A stretch of 64,000 nucleotides of DNA from Tenrec ecaudatus. Its lineage: Eukaryota > Chordata > Mammalia > Afrosoricida > Tenrecidae. Positions within the stretch are counted from its first letter, which is position 1; each line of letters opens with the position of its first letter. The notes beneath the pieces were generated by a model. The model did not search any database, had not been told where the DNA came from, and worked only from the letters and a program-made list of their open reading frames with translations. Of the stretch, positions 47,401 to 57,764 are shown in pieces. Position numbers and translations under genes: made by a program. Location of the stretch: NCBI RefSeq assembly GCF_050624435.1, contig NC_134535.1, forward strand, positions 126,591,731-126,655,730, written 5' to 3'.

Positions 47401-48252
47401 GGGCCCCGGGGGGGCGGGCGTCCCCTGCTGCGGGGGGCGGCCGGGGGCGGGGCCGGCCGGGCTGCTGGGCGGGAGGGAGGAAAGGCTGAGACTGGAGGGA
47501 GAAGCCCCTGGGGAGGGAGGGAGCCGTCCAGCCTCACCTTGAGGACTCAGGAGGTCTCCGGACCGCCTCCCTCCCTCCCTTCCCTCTCCCAGTGGCCCCC
47601 TCCCCGGAGCTGCACCGGCCTGGACTGGAGAGGCCAGCACACTGTTGGATACAGGTGTGATGGGGACAGTCTACAAGGGGGCAGGGCAGGTGTGTGGTCA
47701 CAAGTGAGGCGGAGCTCCTAGGTTCAGGGCGCCTTGAAGGGGCCATGGGCAAGGGTGGGCTGACTGCTATTAGGAGTCGGAGTCCCTCTGGCCAGGTTTG
47801 GGGCATACCTGTCTGGTTCATGCTGCCAGGTGACCGATGCACTTCGCAGAATGCTGAGCTCCTCCAGCGCGAGCGTGGGGCTGCAGGGTATTTGGACAGG
47901 AGCCCCTTCCTGGGCCCACACCACCTGGGCCTTTGCCCCAGGCCCTGAGGTCTCCACTGGGGACAAAAAGAGAGGCCTAGAGGCTTAGGAGTAAAGGGAA
48001 AGGGCAGCACTGCCGAGTGGGGGACCCCAAAGTGGCTTGGGGGCTAGGAGGCTAGAGGGAAGAGAGACATGGGAAGAATCTAGCACCGGAGAGCACCTGG
48101 ACTTAGGAAATTGGAATCTGTGGGGTCAGAGAGCAGATCCCTGCAGGTCCTTCTGTGGGGCTGGAGTGTGCCCTCCCACCATCCCCTGCCTTACCTGGAA
48201 CCGCCCTCAGCAGTTGAAGAAGCAGCAAGACCGGGAACTGTGTCTCCCACAT
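41330..48252 (-). CDS. LAG3: LAG3, complete inhibitory receptor gene, eight exons
   Basis: Lymphocyte activation gene 3 (CD223) is a type I membrane protein of activated T cells that binds MHC class II and dampens T-cell receptor signalling. Coding exons: 48252-48195, 47956-47809, 47464-47169, 46591-46328, 46001-45726, 42374-42132, 41860-41730, 41491-41330. All have AG/GT borders and compatible phases. The total is 525 codons plus stop, the human length. Layout: signal peptide (residues 1 to about 22); Ig domain 1 with Cys44 and a Pro/Gly-rich extra loop (about 69-94); domain 2 (168-255); domain 3 (256-347); domain 4 (348-428); connecting peptide; transmembrane segment (about 445-466); cytoplasmic tail (467-525). 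The tail keeps FxxL (FPAL) and an acidic Glu-X repeat, but KIEELE reads KTVELE. Domain exons are phase 1-1, as in CD4, its tandem paralogue downstream. Confidence 0.97.
41730..41860 (-). CDS. LAG3: LAG3 exon 7 (connecting peptide and transmembrane)
   Basis: 131 bp, entered in phase 1 and left in phase 0, donor GTGAGC. Carries GAQRSGGPQG, then a hydrophobic stretch (FLVLGVLLLLLALTGTFGF) and HLWSRR. Confidence 0.95.
42132..42374 (-). CDS. LAG3: LAG3 exon 6 (Ig domain 4)
   Basis: 243 bp, phase 1-1. Carries VTPKSF, KLLCEVTPASGQEHFVW and QPWQCQLYQGERLLGS. The donor is CAG/GTCCGA, which is weak at +3 and +4. Reading through into the intron stays open to a stop at 41965-41967. Confidence 0.94.
42850..43505 (-). 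repeat. AfroSINE copies and fragments
   Basis: 42850-43035 (minus; head agtagttaagggccaagcca), 43240-43385 (minus; caccaagtcgatatcaactc) and 43393-43505 (minus and plus pieces joined). Confidence 0.7.
43505..43945 (+). repeat. Two AFRO-type 3' ends in tandem
   Basis: 43505-43832 ends gagcccccaataaaataatt. 43846-43945 repeats the last 100 bases of the family and ends agagccccaataaaaatatt. A T-run splits the first copy near 43716. Confidence 0.82.
43995..45010 (+). repeat. Cluster of AfroSINE copies
   Basis: 43995-44100 (3' part), 44143-44335 (nearly complete, head cttgtcgtgcagtgggcttg), 44345-44480 (fragments), 44640-44750 (3' part) and 44812-45010 (nearly complete, B-box-like cagcagttcgaatgcaccag). 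Confidence 0.82.
45142..45245 (-). pseudogene. U6 snRNA retropseudogene
   Basis: Read on the minus strand from 45245, it begins GTGCTCGCTTCGGC and ends CCATATTTT. About 104 bases match U6. The ACAGAGA box, needed for 5' splice-site pairing, is broken (ACAGAAA with a deletion), and several other bases differ. An A-run follows the 3' end, and gagtgtg flanks both sides (45123-45129 and 45249-45255), as expected for LINE-mediated retroposition. Confidence 0.92.
45726..46001 (-). CDS. LAG3: LAG3 exon 5 (Ig domain 3)
   Basis: 276 bp, phase 1-1, acceptor ctctccag, donor GTCAGC. Carries GLEPPVPLTVYVEAGSRVEL and the QAGTYTCSIQLQ F-strand region. Confidence 0.96.
46328..46591 (-). CDS. LAG3: LAG3 exon 4 (Ig domain 2)
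   Basis: 264 bp, phase 1-1, donor GTAAGT. Carries VVLHCSFSRPD, a core Trp and the SGPWSCSLTYRDG F-strand region. Confidence 0.96.
47169..47464 (-). CDS. LAG3: LAG3 exon 3 (domain 1 loop and second part)
   Basis: 296 bp. Carries the Pro/Gly-rich extra loop ending GPRRYTVL, then RGDFSLWLRPARRSDAGEY and the second Cys. The acceptor is a tandem cagcag, so a 293-bp form starting at 47461 is equally in frame. Donor GTCAGT. High CpG content. Confidence 0.94.
47809..47956 (-). CDS. LAG3: LAG3 exon 2 (domain 1, first part)
   Basis: 148 bp, entered after tccccag and left through GTATGC. Carries QVVWAQEGAP, the domain 1 Cys (residue 44) and VTWQHEPD. Confidence 0.95.
48195..48252 (-). CDS. LAG3: LAG3 exon 1 (signal peptide)
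   Basis: 58 coding bases encoding MWETQFPVLLLLQLLRAVP plus one base. Donor CAG/GTAAGG. The start aligns with the human MWEAQF start. Confidence 0.95.
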
Positions 48253-49899
48253 AGCCCCTTTGGTGAAGCCAAGTCCTCCAAAGGGAGGTCAGAAAGGGGG
48301 TGGTTGGGGCAAAGGGGGGGGCAGATCTAGAGGAAGGAGAGGAGTCTGGAGAGAGAGGGGAGCAAGACTACCAGGACTGCAAGCTGGACCCAGGGAGAAG
48401 CTAGCCAGCTCAGGCAGCTTCAGGCTAGGGTAGGGATGCTGGCTGGGGTTGTCCCAGGGACCTGGGCAGGGCAGCAGCAGAGAGCAGAGTGGAGACAAGC
48501 TGCCTGTGTGAGCTGGGATGCCAGTGTACTGCTCCCAGGGCCCCCCACCTTCTCCACTTCCCCTCCCCTCCCCGTAACCCCCCCCACACCACACACACAC
48601 CCCAGAGCTCACAGTTTCGCTTCGCAGTGGAAAGTCTGAGGGGGTTGGTTCCCAGCAGTATCACCCTCCACCTCTGTGGTAGCTCTCCTGTTTACTTCCT
48701 CTGTCCAGGCAGGCTCTTCCCACCGCCCACTCCTTGACCCTCCCCGCCCTCCTAACCCCCTCCCCAGGGATGCTCAGCCCTCTATCCAACTGTCCCCAAG
48801 CTGCTTCCTCAGCCATTGTCTTCTTGGCAAATCCTCTCCCCTCCTTCTCCTCCAACCTCCCAGATTCCACCATGTATGTGAACCTTCCTCCCCACCCACC
48901 CTACTATGACGCCTGTGGGCCCAGGTGGCCGGGAGTTTCACTGTGCCCTAAAACATGGTAAGCCTGGGACAGGTACTTTCTACTGAGCTCTCTCTCTAGG
49001 TGCTGCCCAGTCCACACAAGAACCCCTGCAATTTGCAATATCCCTCAGTGTACACAAGAGGAAACGGAGACTGCTAGGGTCAACAAAAGGTGGGAATCTG
49101 CAAGCAGTCCAGAGCCTGGGTGGGTGGTGCATGTCCTTGTCTGGGAAACACAGTGGTGTCAGATGTCTACACCCTTCAGCTCAGCCCCCTGAGCAGTCAG
49201 CAGCTTCTCTCAACCCCCCACAACCGGAGGGTGAACTTTGAAGGGCAAAGGTGTCAGAGAGATGGAGAAATGCACAAACACCCTGAGATTAAACCCTGTA
49301 CGGAGCTGGTGCCGCCGGTCTGGTGGTGGCAGAAGGGAACATCTGCTCAGGCACAGCTGGAACGGGAGCATGCCAGCTAGGTGGGGTGGGGCAGCATGTA
49401 GCAGCCAGTGGCCTGGGAGCCAGAAGCCCTAGGGTTCTGCTTTCTTCACCATTGGGCACTCATACCCTCAGGGGCAGGGCAGGGCCGGGCAGCCTCTGGA
49501 TCCAAAGTGGCTGAGACCCAGGTCTACAACCCCTCTGTTGAGGCAGGGCTTCCTGCTCCTGAGGCTGTTTCTTTCTGCCCGGTTCAGCACAACAGCACTG
49601 GTAGCTTTCCACTGGGCTCAGCAGTGTCTAGGTCTTGTGTGGGTTAGCAGGGACATGTGTACACTGCTGGGAGACGCATCCCTAAGAATCCAGAACAGGA
49701 CAGAAGTCGGCTCGAGAGGCTGTGCTCCCTGCCCAGCCCTGAGCTTGTCCTGGAGTCGTGGGGGTAGGAGGATGCTGCTACTATTTCGTAAGTGGAAAGG
49801 GCCCCAACAGGATGTGTGGTCAGCTGTCCCCTCTACCACCTCCCCCACCCCCCCATGCAATACACTGACTGGGCCCCTGGAAAGCAGGAGACAGGTTAA
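48253..49899. other. LAG3 5'UTR/promoter and LAG3-PTMS gap
   Basis: The LAG3 transcript start lies in the first few hundred bases but cannot be fixed by eye. About 48990-49140 has a MIR-like piece (acaagaggaaacggagactg). No other gene is seen. Confidence 0.45.
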
Positions 49900-49920
49900 A
49901 AACAGAAGCGCGACCATTTC

Positions 49921-49926
49921 TTTATT
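49921..49926 (-). terminator. PTMS: PTMS polyadenylation signal AATAAA
   Basis: The complement of tttatt, about 475 bases past the PTMS stop codon, in an AT-rich pocket of an otherwise GC-rich 3'UTR. Confidence 0.8.
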
Positions 49927-50399
49927 AAATTATACAAAAAAGGGGGAAAGAGAGGGGCAGCTGTGGGGCTAGGTTCCAACCCTGGCCCCACTGCCCCCAC
50001 CCCGGCCTGGCGCTGTCTGAGGGTGTGTGTGAGGGGGAGCTGGGGAGGTCAGGCAGGAGAGGGATGGGATAGGAATGAGCTGAGGGTTGCAAAGGTTGGG
50101 TCAGGAGGCTACCAGAGGAGGGAGGGGTTGGCTGGGGGGAGGCAGGGAAGAGGTCAAGGGAGAGGAGGGCTTGGGGACCGGCTGGGCTGGGGAGCTCAGA
50201 TGGAGCTCAGGAGGTGGGTTGATGGCAGAGTGCAGAGGACAGGCGGGCGGTGTCTGGAGAGGTGGAAATGAGAAGGCTGGGGAGGAAGATGAGGGTGGCA
50301 GCTCTGGTTCGGGGTCCAGAGCAGGGAGCCAGGTGAAGTGGCAGTCCTTGTCCATTCCCACCCCAGGGCCTCCGGCCCCCAGCCCACTTGCAGGGGGGC

Positions 50400-50450
50400 T
50401 CATGCCGACGCCCCATTTTCTGTCTTCTGTCGCTTGGGATCTGCTTCATC
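50400..50450 (-). CDS. PTMS: PTMS exon 5 (coding part)
   Basis: 51 bases, DEADPKRQKTENGASA and stop, acceptor cctacag. The 3'UTR continues to about 49900. Confidence 0.96.
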   Translation of the reverse strand, partial: DEADPKRQKTENGASA

Positions 50451-51766
50451 CTGTAGGGAGGGGAAAGAATTGGGGTCGCTATAAAATGGGAGAGGGCCCC
50501 CCACCCTTGCCTGGGAACACCACCGGTTTCCCAGTCTAAATCCAAGGGGGCCCCGGCCCCTACTGCCTCCCTGACAGCCCAGCCCAAACCTCCTCCTCTG
50601 CAGCTCTCTTCAGCGCGGGCCCTTCATCATCCTCCTCTTCTTCTTCCTCGTCTGAGGAGCCAGAAAGGGGTCAGTGGGGAAGGACAGGGACCTCTGGCAG
50701 AGACCCCGAGGTCACCCTCAGCCCTCCTTCCTGGAACCCCCCCTCATCCAGCCCAGGCTTCCCTGCCCCGCCCCACCTTCTTCCTCCCCTTCATCCTCCT
50801 CTTCTCCATCCTCCGCGGTTTCTTCTTCCTCCTCCTCAGCCCCGTTCTCCTCTTCCTGTGGGAGCCAGAAGCAGCAGGGTCAGGTTGGTGGCATGCTCCC
50901 TCCTACCACCGCCAGGGCCATGGAATGGGGCAGTCGGTGGGTGAGAAAAAAACTGGGAGGCACCTCGGAGTGGCAATAGTGTAGATGGGGGTGACCAACA
51001 GGTGGGCCCTGACACCAAGGGTGGTAACTGTGAAGTATGGTGAGCTACTAGGACTGGGGACAGGGAGGCGGTGGGGAGAGACGTGGGGCCTGTGCAACCA
51101 TCTCTGGCCGGACCCCTCCGCACCTCCACCACTTCTTTCTTCCGCTCTTTCCGGCTTGCTTTCTCCTCCACCTTCTCTTTCTTCTCCTTCAGGTCCTGCA
51201 CAGGAAGAGAGTGGTCATCTTTAACCCACCTGGAATGATTTACAGTCCTCCCGGGCCCCAAGGCCTAATTCTGCCCCTCTGCAGTGATGTGTGTGTGTGT
51301 GTGTGTCTGTGACAGAGAGGGTGGCCACGCTTAGAGAAAGAACATAGGTCCCCAGGGTCCTGACACTGGGGCCAGCAGAGGGCTGGAACCTAGACCAGCT
51401 GGCCTTCCCCAAGCCTCAGTAGGGGAGAGGTTTGAAGCAAAGGGGAGCTGGTGACAAGGTAACTAACTGATCCCCACCCCCATCAAGTTCTTCCAAAGCT
51501 CACAGGCTTAAGAGTTCAGCTCAGCAAAGCAAATCCCCTCCATCTGCTTGCAGCCCGACAAGCCCCACCCCCTTCCCAAGTTCCTCCGCCTCCTCTGCCT
51601 GCCCTGCTCAGCCTTTTGTCTACCTCTGGGGCCTGTTCCCCAGGACTCTCTCCTGGGCATCTCTCCCAGCTCCCACTCCGGGCTCTCATGCCTTTGTTTC
51701 TGGGGCTTCCTAATCCTCCTGGCCAAAGGCTAGGGAGGGAAAGCACCCCTGGCGTGTGATTTTTAC

Positions 51767-51806
<40 letters not shown>

Positions 51807-53884
51807 TCCTGCCCCTAGTTTACAAGTATGGTTTACTCCTCCCTCCCTCCTGGAGCGTGTGTTGGTGCAAGAGCAGAGCAGCTACTGCCAGTGGAAATGG
51901 AGGCAAAGGATTAAAGAAACATGAAAGGCAAGAGTAGCAGGCAGATGTGGATGAAGAGACAAAACCAGCTCTCAGGCTGGGGTAGGGTGAGAAGGTAGAC
52001 AGGCACCTGTCTAGAATATCCTCCCACTCTGAGCCCTCCCTCCTGTACCCCAGGATCCCAGCAGGCGGACCCTCCCTGTCCTAGCTAGTGGCCTGTGGCA
52101 GAGGCTCATGTCAGAGTCCCCTCTGACACTACACCAGCCTCTCCAGTTCAGTGTCCAGTCCTCTCCTTACTCCACTTCTTGGCAAACACTGAGTGATACC
52201 ATGGGCGTCCCCATGTGATCTGATTGGATCTGCTTTCCTGTGCAACTCTCTGGATTTGATTCCATGTGGATCAAAGTTTTCTGGGGGACTAGAGCACCTG
52301 GGGAAGGTGTGTCCTTTCTAGTAAGGGTTTTGGGGCTGGAGAACAGGCCGGTGCAGAAGAGATGGTCTGGGGGTAGGGGAGGATGGGGACACTGGGTTTA
52401 CTTTCCCCTTTAAAAGGGAGTAGGGACACTTTATACACACACACACCCGGGGTCCTCTTCATGCTACTTACTCACTGTCCTCATTAGATCGCCACATAGT
52501 TGTGGCATTTGTACTAGCTGGTGTGGTGGGATCTGCCCTACAGCTTGGGCCAGGAGACACCAACCTCTCTGGGACCCAGACTCCCAAGTCTCCATGGCCA
52601 TGGCCTAAATTTCCCATCTGGGCTGATGGGAGGGACAGAGGGAGGACACCAGAGACCAAAGTCCAAGGGTCCGGGCCCTCTCCTCCCCTGTCCTGCCCTT
52701 CTGGTCACTGTCCTTCCATGACCCCTTTTCCAGCAGGGTAAGTGGCCTAGGCCGTAAGTCTGGCACCGGCAACTCTCTGGCTGCATTTACTCAACACAGG
52801 CGCACACACTGACACGGCCTGACACTGATTCATGCAGAGCTCCAGAGGGGCGCCCACGCATCCGGAGACACATGGCCCGAGGAGGTTAGGCGCTCTGGCA
52901 CTCCCAGACAACACCAGAGCCCAGTGGAGCCACGGCTCGGGCGCACCCACCTCTCCACAGGCACACATGGCACTGCCACGGCAGTCCCACACACTCCCTG
53001 GGCTTCAGACGTACAAAGACACCCACTCGGCACAGTCACACGCCACCGCACCGCCCCCGGGGGGGCCACACGGGCACACCTTGTCAGGTCGCACACAGCC
53101 CCTCTCCCACTGCCTTTCATCTCATTGGCTCTTCCTTTCGCTCCGCAGGCCTTTGGGAAGGCCTGCGTGTCAGCTCCTCAGCGCCCCCCTCCCCAAGGTC
53201 AGATTCCCAGCCCCCAGGCCCGGGCGGCGTTTATTTCCCAAAGCCACACTCAGCAGGTTCCCTAGGGAAATTAGAGGAAGGCCGGGCGAGCGGCAAGGGC
53301 AAAAGGATGGGGCCCGGCCGCGCGCCCCCGTGGACAAGCACAGCCCCGTGCACTGGCCGGCGTCGGCTTTGGCAAAGGCACTCCCACCCTCTTCCCATTT
53401 CCAAGAATTCTTGATTCCTTAAGGAGCGGGGGGGGGGGGGGGCGGGAGGGAGGCGGTGAGATTAAAAACAATAAAACCAACAACAACAACAACAAAAGCC
53501 CCGCTGGAGACCGGCAGAGGAGGTAAGGAGGTGGGTAGGCGGGGGGCGAGGGCGCAGGGGTCCGGGAGGGTGGCGACGGAGGGCCGAGGGCCTTCCGGGG
53601 GAGCCCTGTGGACACCCGAGGATCCCGAGCCGCGGGCGGGGGCGCGGCGAGCAGGGGACGCGCGGAGGCCGGCCGGGCGGGCGGGGACCGGGGCGCGGGG
53701 CGGCTAGAGGGCGCTGGCGGGGGCGCGGGGCGGGGGCAGCGAGGGGTCCGCCGGTCCCGCCGCGAGGGCCGTCGGGGGGGTCACCCGGCGCGGGGACCCC
53801 CGGAGTGCCTAGCGTCCAGGCCGCCGCCGCCGCCCCTACCTTGGCGCTCAACTCGGCCGCTGCCTCCACGCTCTTCTCCGACAT
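50400..53884 (-). CDS. PTMS: PTMS, parathymosin, complete, five exons
   Basis: Parathymosin is a small, very acidic, disordered nuclear protein of the prothymosin family. It binds histone H1 and is linked to chromatin relaxation and cell protection. Coding exons: 53884-53840, 51195-51124, 50855-50777, 50651-50590, 50450-50400, with AG/GT borders throughout. Total 102 codons plus TGA. It starts MSEKSVEAAAELSAK, then a Lys/Glu-rich segment (DLKEKKEKVEEKASRKERKK), a long Glu/Asp run (about residues 40-75), and the C-terminal basic PKRQK signal before TENGASA. As far as I can recall the human protein, the two are identical or nearly so. The start context and N-terminus match the family. The promoter is a CpG island. 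LAG3 follows 1.6 kb downstream on the same strand. Confidence 0.97.
50590..50651 (-). CDS. PTMS: PTMS exon 4
   Basis: 62 bases, end of the acidic run then EGPALKRAAEEE, acceptor cctcag, donor GAG/GTTTGG. Confidence 0.95.
50777..50855 (-). CDS. PTMS: PTMS exon 3
   Basis: 79 bases, acidic EEENGAEEEEEETAEDG segment, acceptor cccacag, donor AAG/GTGGGG, phase 1 out. Confidence 0.96.
51124..51195 (-). CDS. PTMS: PTMS exon 2
   Basis: 72 bases, 24 codons (Lys/Glu-rich), acceptor tgtgcag, donor GAG/GTGCGG. Confidence 0.96.
51196..53839. other. PTMS intron 1
   Basis: 2.6 kb. (CA)n at 51769-51804 and a short GT run at about 51287-51307. The 53.2-53.84 kb end belongs to the CpG island. No exon or gene is seen. 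GC-driven open frames on both strands are ignored. Confidence 0.7.
51769..51804. repeat. (CA)n microsatellite
   Basis: Uninterrupted CA repeat of about 36 bp in PTMS intron 1. Confidence 0.95.
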
Positions 53885-54260
53885 GGTGCCGGCCGGGGCC
53901 GGGGTCCCGGGGCCGGGACGGAGGAGCCCTGGACTGGACGGGGCGGGGCGGGGCGGCGGGGGGTGGCCGCGGGGCAAGCCGGGTCGGTGGAAGAGGCGCG
54001 CGGGGTGCGGCGCGGGTGCGTCCGGGGCGGAGACCCGCAGGGCTGCGGCCGTCCGGAGGGCGGTGCGGGCGGTGGCCGGCGGGCTCCAGCCGCGTCGCGG
54101 TCGCTCGGTCGCAGGGTCCTCGAGTGGCCGCCCCCGCACCCGCAGAGCTGCCGCCGACCAGCCGCTGCCGCCCCCGGCAAGGGAACCCGCTTATAAGGCG
54201 GCGCTGCCCGACGGGAGGGGCTTCCCAGGGGTGGGGCGGGCGGGAGCGGGGAGGAGGCGA
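53500..54260 (-). promoter_or_regulatory. PTMS: PTMS CpG-island promoter
   Basis: CpG-dense block spanning the PTMS start. A TATA-like CCTTATAA (complement of 54191-54198) predicts initiation near 54160-54165 and a 5'UTR of about 280 bases. The start site is inferred. Confidence 0.75.
53840..53884 (-). CDS. PTMS: PTMS exon 1 (coding part)
   Basis: 45 bases, 15 codons, phase 0, donor AAG/GTAGGG. Lies in the CpG island. Confidence 0.96.
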
Positions 54261-57200
54261 GGGGAGGGGACTGGCAGGGGAGGTGGAGAGGTGGGGATAG
54301 GAGGATGAAAGCAGGGGAGGGAGGGCCAGGGGCGGGGTGGGGGGACGTCCCCGGGAAAGGGGAGTGGGGGCGAGGAGGTGGAAAGGGGTGGGGCTCCTGT
54401 GGGGAGGGATGGCTCCTAATTCCTTGGCAGGGTAGAGTCTGTCTTCTGGGGGGTGGGCTGGAGGGCAGACTCCTACTGACAACCCCCCCCCCAAAAAAAA
54501 AACACAAAAAAACCTGAGATTCTGCCAAAGGACCTGGTGGGGCGTAGAAAGGATGGCAGGTGTCTGAGAAGCCAAAAGCTTCAAGAGGAGGAAGGAGTAG
54601 GCTAGTGACTTTCAGGTTCCCCTGGATGTCCCCACTCTCTGCCTACATTGTCTTGGCCTTGGCAGAGGAAGGGAGAGCAGAAAGGGCAGCCCACCCTTCT
54701 CTCCTGACCCAAGACTGGCATTTGCCATCTTACTGGGTTCTTCTCTCTGTAGGCTCTCGCGATCCAGTCAAGGCTCCTCCAGTTACCCTTTCATTTCTTC
54801 CACCTCTCCCGGCCTTGGACGGTTCTTGTTCACCTAGCCAACCTCCTGCTTCTTCCTTCCTCTCTCTACCCGCCTCAGACCTCTACGTCAGACCCTTTCC
54901 GTATGACCTCTCTCATCCTCTCACCTCTTCACTTCTCACCCACTGGCTTCGACCATAGCATCTCTGATCTCGCTCCTTATCTCTCCCAAGCAACACGGGT
55001 TCTTGTCGTAGCTTGTCTTACCTGGCCCTGTCGCCTTGGCGGATTTTCCTCAAACGCCTCTTCTGGTTCTCATTTCCCCTCTCTCCATGTCTCTGCCTTC
55101 TGCTGCCTGCCATCTTCCCTCGCCTTTCTGTATTATTTTAGCCTCCTTGGCAAGGGCTGCAGGTGTGGCATTCCAGCCCCACCCTGTACCTTGCATCCTT
55201 TGCTCCTTTCACGCAAGCTTAGTGCCCAGGAGTTCTGTCGAGAAGTTGGGCTTTCAGGCTGAGAGCCGCGTACTGAAGGTCAGGAAGGTGGTGGACGTGG
55301 GAGGCTGGGGCTTGGTGTGCGTGCTGGCCCTGATTGGTCAGCATCACCATGTCTTACCTTTTTCTTGATCATTTTTGTATTTTCATCATTAAACCAACCA
55401 ACCAACCATTGGTCACCATCTTTATTTAGTATTGGAGTGCTCAGACACACCATCTTTTGGCCCCTTGGTGTACCCACCTCCCAATTTCACTTCTGACTCT
55501 TCTCAGGCTCTCAGTCTCCATCGCCTCAAAAATCTTTGGGCCCCGCCCGGGTTTTCCCTTGTCCGACCCTGTCCGTTTTTTTTCTCTGAGATCTTTCCAC
55601 TTCCCTCTCCCCATCTCACTGTTTCTGACTCACTCGCTCATGTCTTCAGCGATCTCTCACTGTCTCCATCTCTGCCCTCTCTCGCTTCATTTCTCTCTCC
55701 CCCCTCCTTTACAAACCCCCCATCCCATAGTCTCCATGTCTCTCTCCCCTCTCCCGCCCTCCTTTCCCCTTCCCTCCACTCCACCTCCCAGCCCTGCCTG
55801 CTGTCTGAGACACCCTGCTGGGCTCTTACCCCCGTTGCCCTGGTAACCACCCCCCATTCCGGTCACCTCCACTCCCTTCCCCCTTCCAATCTCCGCCACC
55901 CAACAACCTCCATCCACCTTCCTCCTATTTTTCCCCGAGAGCCAATAGAAACCCTGTTGCCAGGTGGAATGCTCATTTGAATCAGCCAATCCAGGAGTCT
56001 GGCTGCTCGCCCTGCCTTATATGGGGATGTGAGGAGGGCCATTCCCCCCACTCCAGCCCCACGGGGGACCGAGCCCTCCAATGTCCCTACTCTGCGCCCA
56101 GTGGAGCGCCAAGGACCCTTTCGCGCGTCCTTTTCTGCGGGTTCTGGCCTCCCGTTCCTCTAACCGGGACCACTGGGGTTCGTGTTGGCTGTGGGCTGGA
56201 CTGTGGGCTGGGCCTCCAAGCCGGGGGTGGGAATGAGGTGTGATTAGGAAAGCGGGGCGGAGGAAGCGGGAATTTTGCCCAGGGAGGGGTGTCTAGGAGC
56301 GGAGGCAGCTGCAGTGGAAAATTCCAGGGAGATGGCGAGGCAGAGAATGGGAATCCTGCCCCTGGGCCCGTGGGAGCGCCTTGAGAAGGGAAGAGCTTGA
56401 ACGCTAGGGTGCCAGTGTCCTAGGGGAAAAATCCAGAAAGCCTGACGGAGGCCCGGATTGAATGTCCTCCGTGGCTGGACAGCAAATCGGACTCCCGAAA
56501 TCTGGAGTTCTTGCGGGGAAAGGAGCTGGCAGGAGACTTGGGATGGCCGCAGAGGGAGCGGGCAGCTGGAAGACTACCCCACCTTGCTTGGGGTTGGTGT
56601 CTGGGCCTCCGAGGTGAGGTCAGCCTGCATTTGTTATAGATCTTTTTTTTTTGCCATTGAACTATTTTTAAGAGCTGGTGGAGCCTTAGCTCTTCCTAGA
56701 ATTCTGTGACTCCACAGTTCAATTGAGAATTTCTGCACTAGTTGAATGGAGAAACCCGTGCTTTGTAACACATTTTCTGAAGGGAGGCCAGGCGAGAACT
56801 AGGGCGGCCTGAGTCCCCTGGAATGGCCGACATCTGGCCTAACATCCTAGAAATTTACCCAGCTGTGTGGACGTTGTTTAATTACTTCCTTCTTGTTCTT
56901 GGCACATGCTTCCCTCTTTTCGGTTTCCCGGAGTTTTCTGTTGACTTCTTTAAATGATAGTTTCATGCTAAGGCGGGCCTCAGACAACAGAAACCTGTGA
57001 GTTGGAGTATCCCAATGACTCCCCATTTCGCTTTTTGTATCCCCATTCTATATATACTCAATGACTGTGTTTTGTTTTTTGACTGTGTTTTTTAATTCCT
57101 TAATTTTTCCTATCTTTTTAAAAAATCTTTAAAAAAAAAAACTCAGGTCAGTTGAGAGCTGAACTTTTAGAGAGAGGCACCTACTTTAACCTAACTTGAT

Positions 57201-57371
57201 CATGAGCATGCCACCTCCATTAGTATTCAATAAGTGAGAAATCATCTTTACAACAGTAAGGTACATTCATCGAGAATCCCACTAGTCAGTCATAACCGTC
57301 GCCATATTCCACACACACCTAAGTTCGTTTCACGTGAAAAACTTAACTTGCCCTTTTGTTCTACTTAGTAA
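54261..57371. other. Upstream of PTMS, mostly unique
   Basis: No gene is seen. About 55.4-55.95 kb is a CT-rich tract. Possible regulatory motifs lie at 55834-56024 (separate entry). Confidence 0.5.
55834..56024. promoter_or_regulatory. Cluster of X-box, CCAAT and CArG motifs
   Basis: gttgccctggtaac (55834-55847) is a near-ideal palindromic RFX X-box. gccaat occurs at about 55941 and 55984. ccttatatgg (56015-56024) is a perfect CArG box for SRF. All lie within 190 bases, about 1.7 kb upstream of PTMS. Each motif is seen directly; activity is inference. Confidence 0.45.
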
Positions 57372-57760
57372 AATCTTAGTAAAGAAGCACTGGTGGTGAA
57401 GCTTTGTGTGGAGCTGCTAACTGCAAGGTCAGCAGTTCAAAACCACCAGCAGCAGCTCCTCAGAAGAAAGATGAGACTTTCTACTCCTGTGAAGAGTTAC
57501 AGTCTCAGGAACCCATAGGACAGCGGTTCTCAACCTGTGTGTCATGACCCCTTCACAGGAGTTGCCTGATTCATGACAGTAGCAAAATGACAGGGATGAA
57601 GTGGCAATGAAAATAAATTTATGGTTGGGGGCGTGACCAGCACATGAGGAGCTGTATGAGAGGGTTGCGGCGTTAGGAAGGTTGAGATCCACTGCCATGG
57701 GGGAAGCCCTGGGGTCACTATGAGTCGGCATTGACTTGATGGCAAGGAGCTGTAGTGGTG
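57372..57760 (+). repeat. AfroSINE split by a SPIN element
   Basis: 57372-57520 (head gtggtgaagctttgtgtgga, then body) and 57695-57760 (tcactatgagtcggcattga) form one AfroSINE, separated by SPIN at 57521-57694. Confidence 0.85.
57521..57694. mobile_element. SPIN-family hAT MITE, 174 bp
   Basis: The ends are cagcggttctcaacctgtgt and ggttgagatccactg. The flanking 8-mers ccatagga and ccatgggg agree at 6 of 8 bases. The middle matches the other two copies. Inserted in an AfroSINE. Confidence 0.9.
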
Positions 57761-57764
57761 GCTG

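Noticed and set aside
46708-47721. 337-codon plus-strand frame
   Set aside because: Antisense shadow of GC-rich LAG3 exon 3 and its introns.
53608-54300. 230-codon plus-strand and 226-267-codon minus-strand frames around the PTMS promoter
   Set aside because: Products of the CpG island. The real product here is PTMS exon 1 only.
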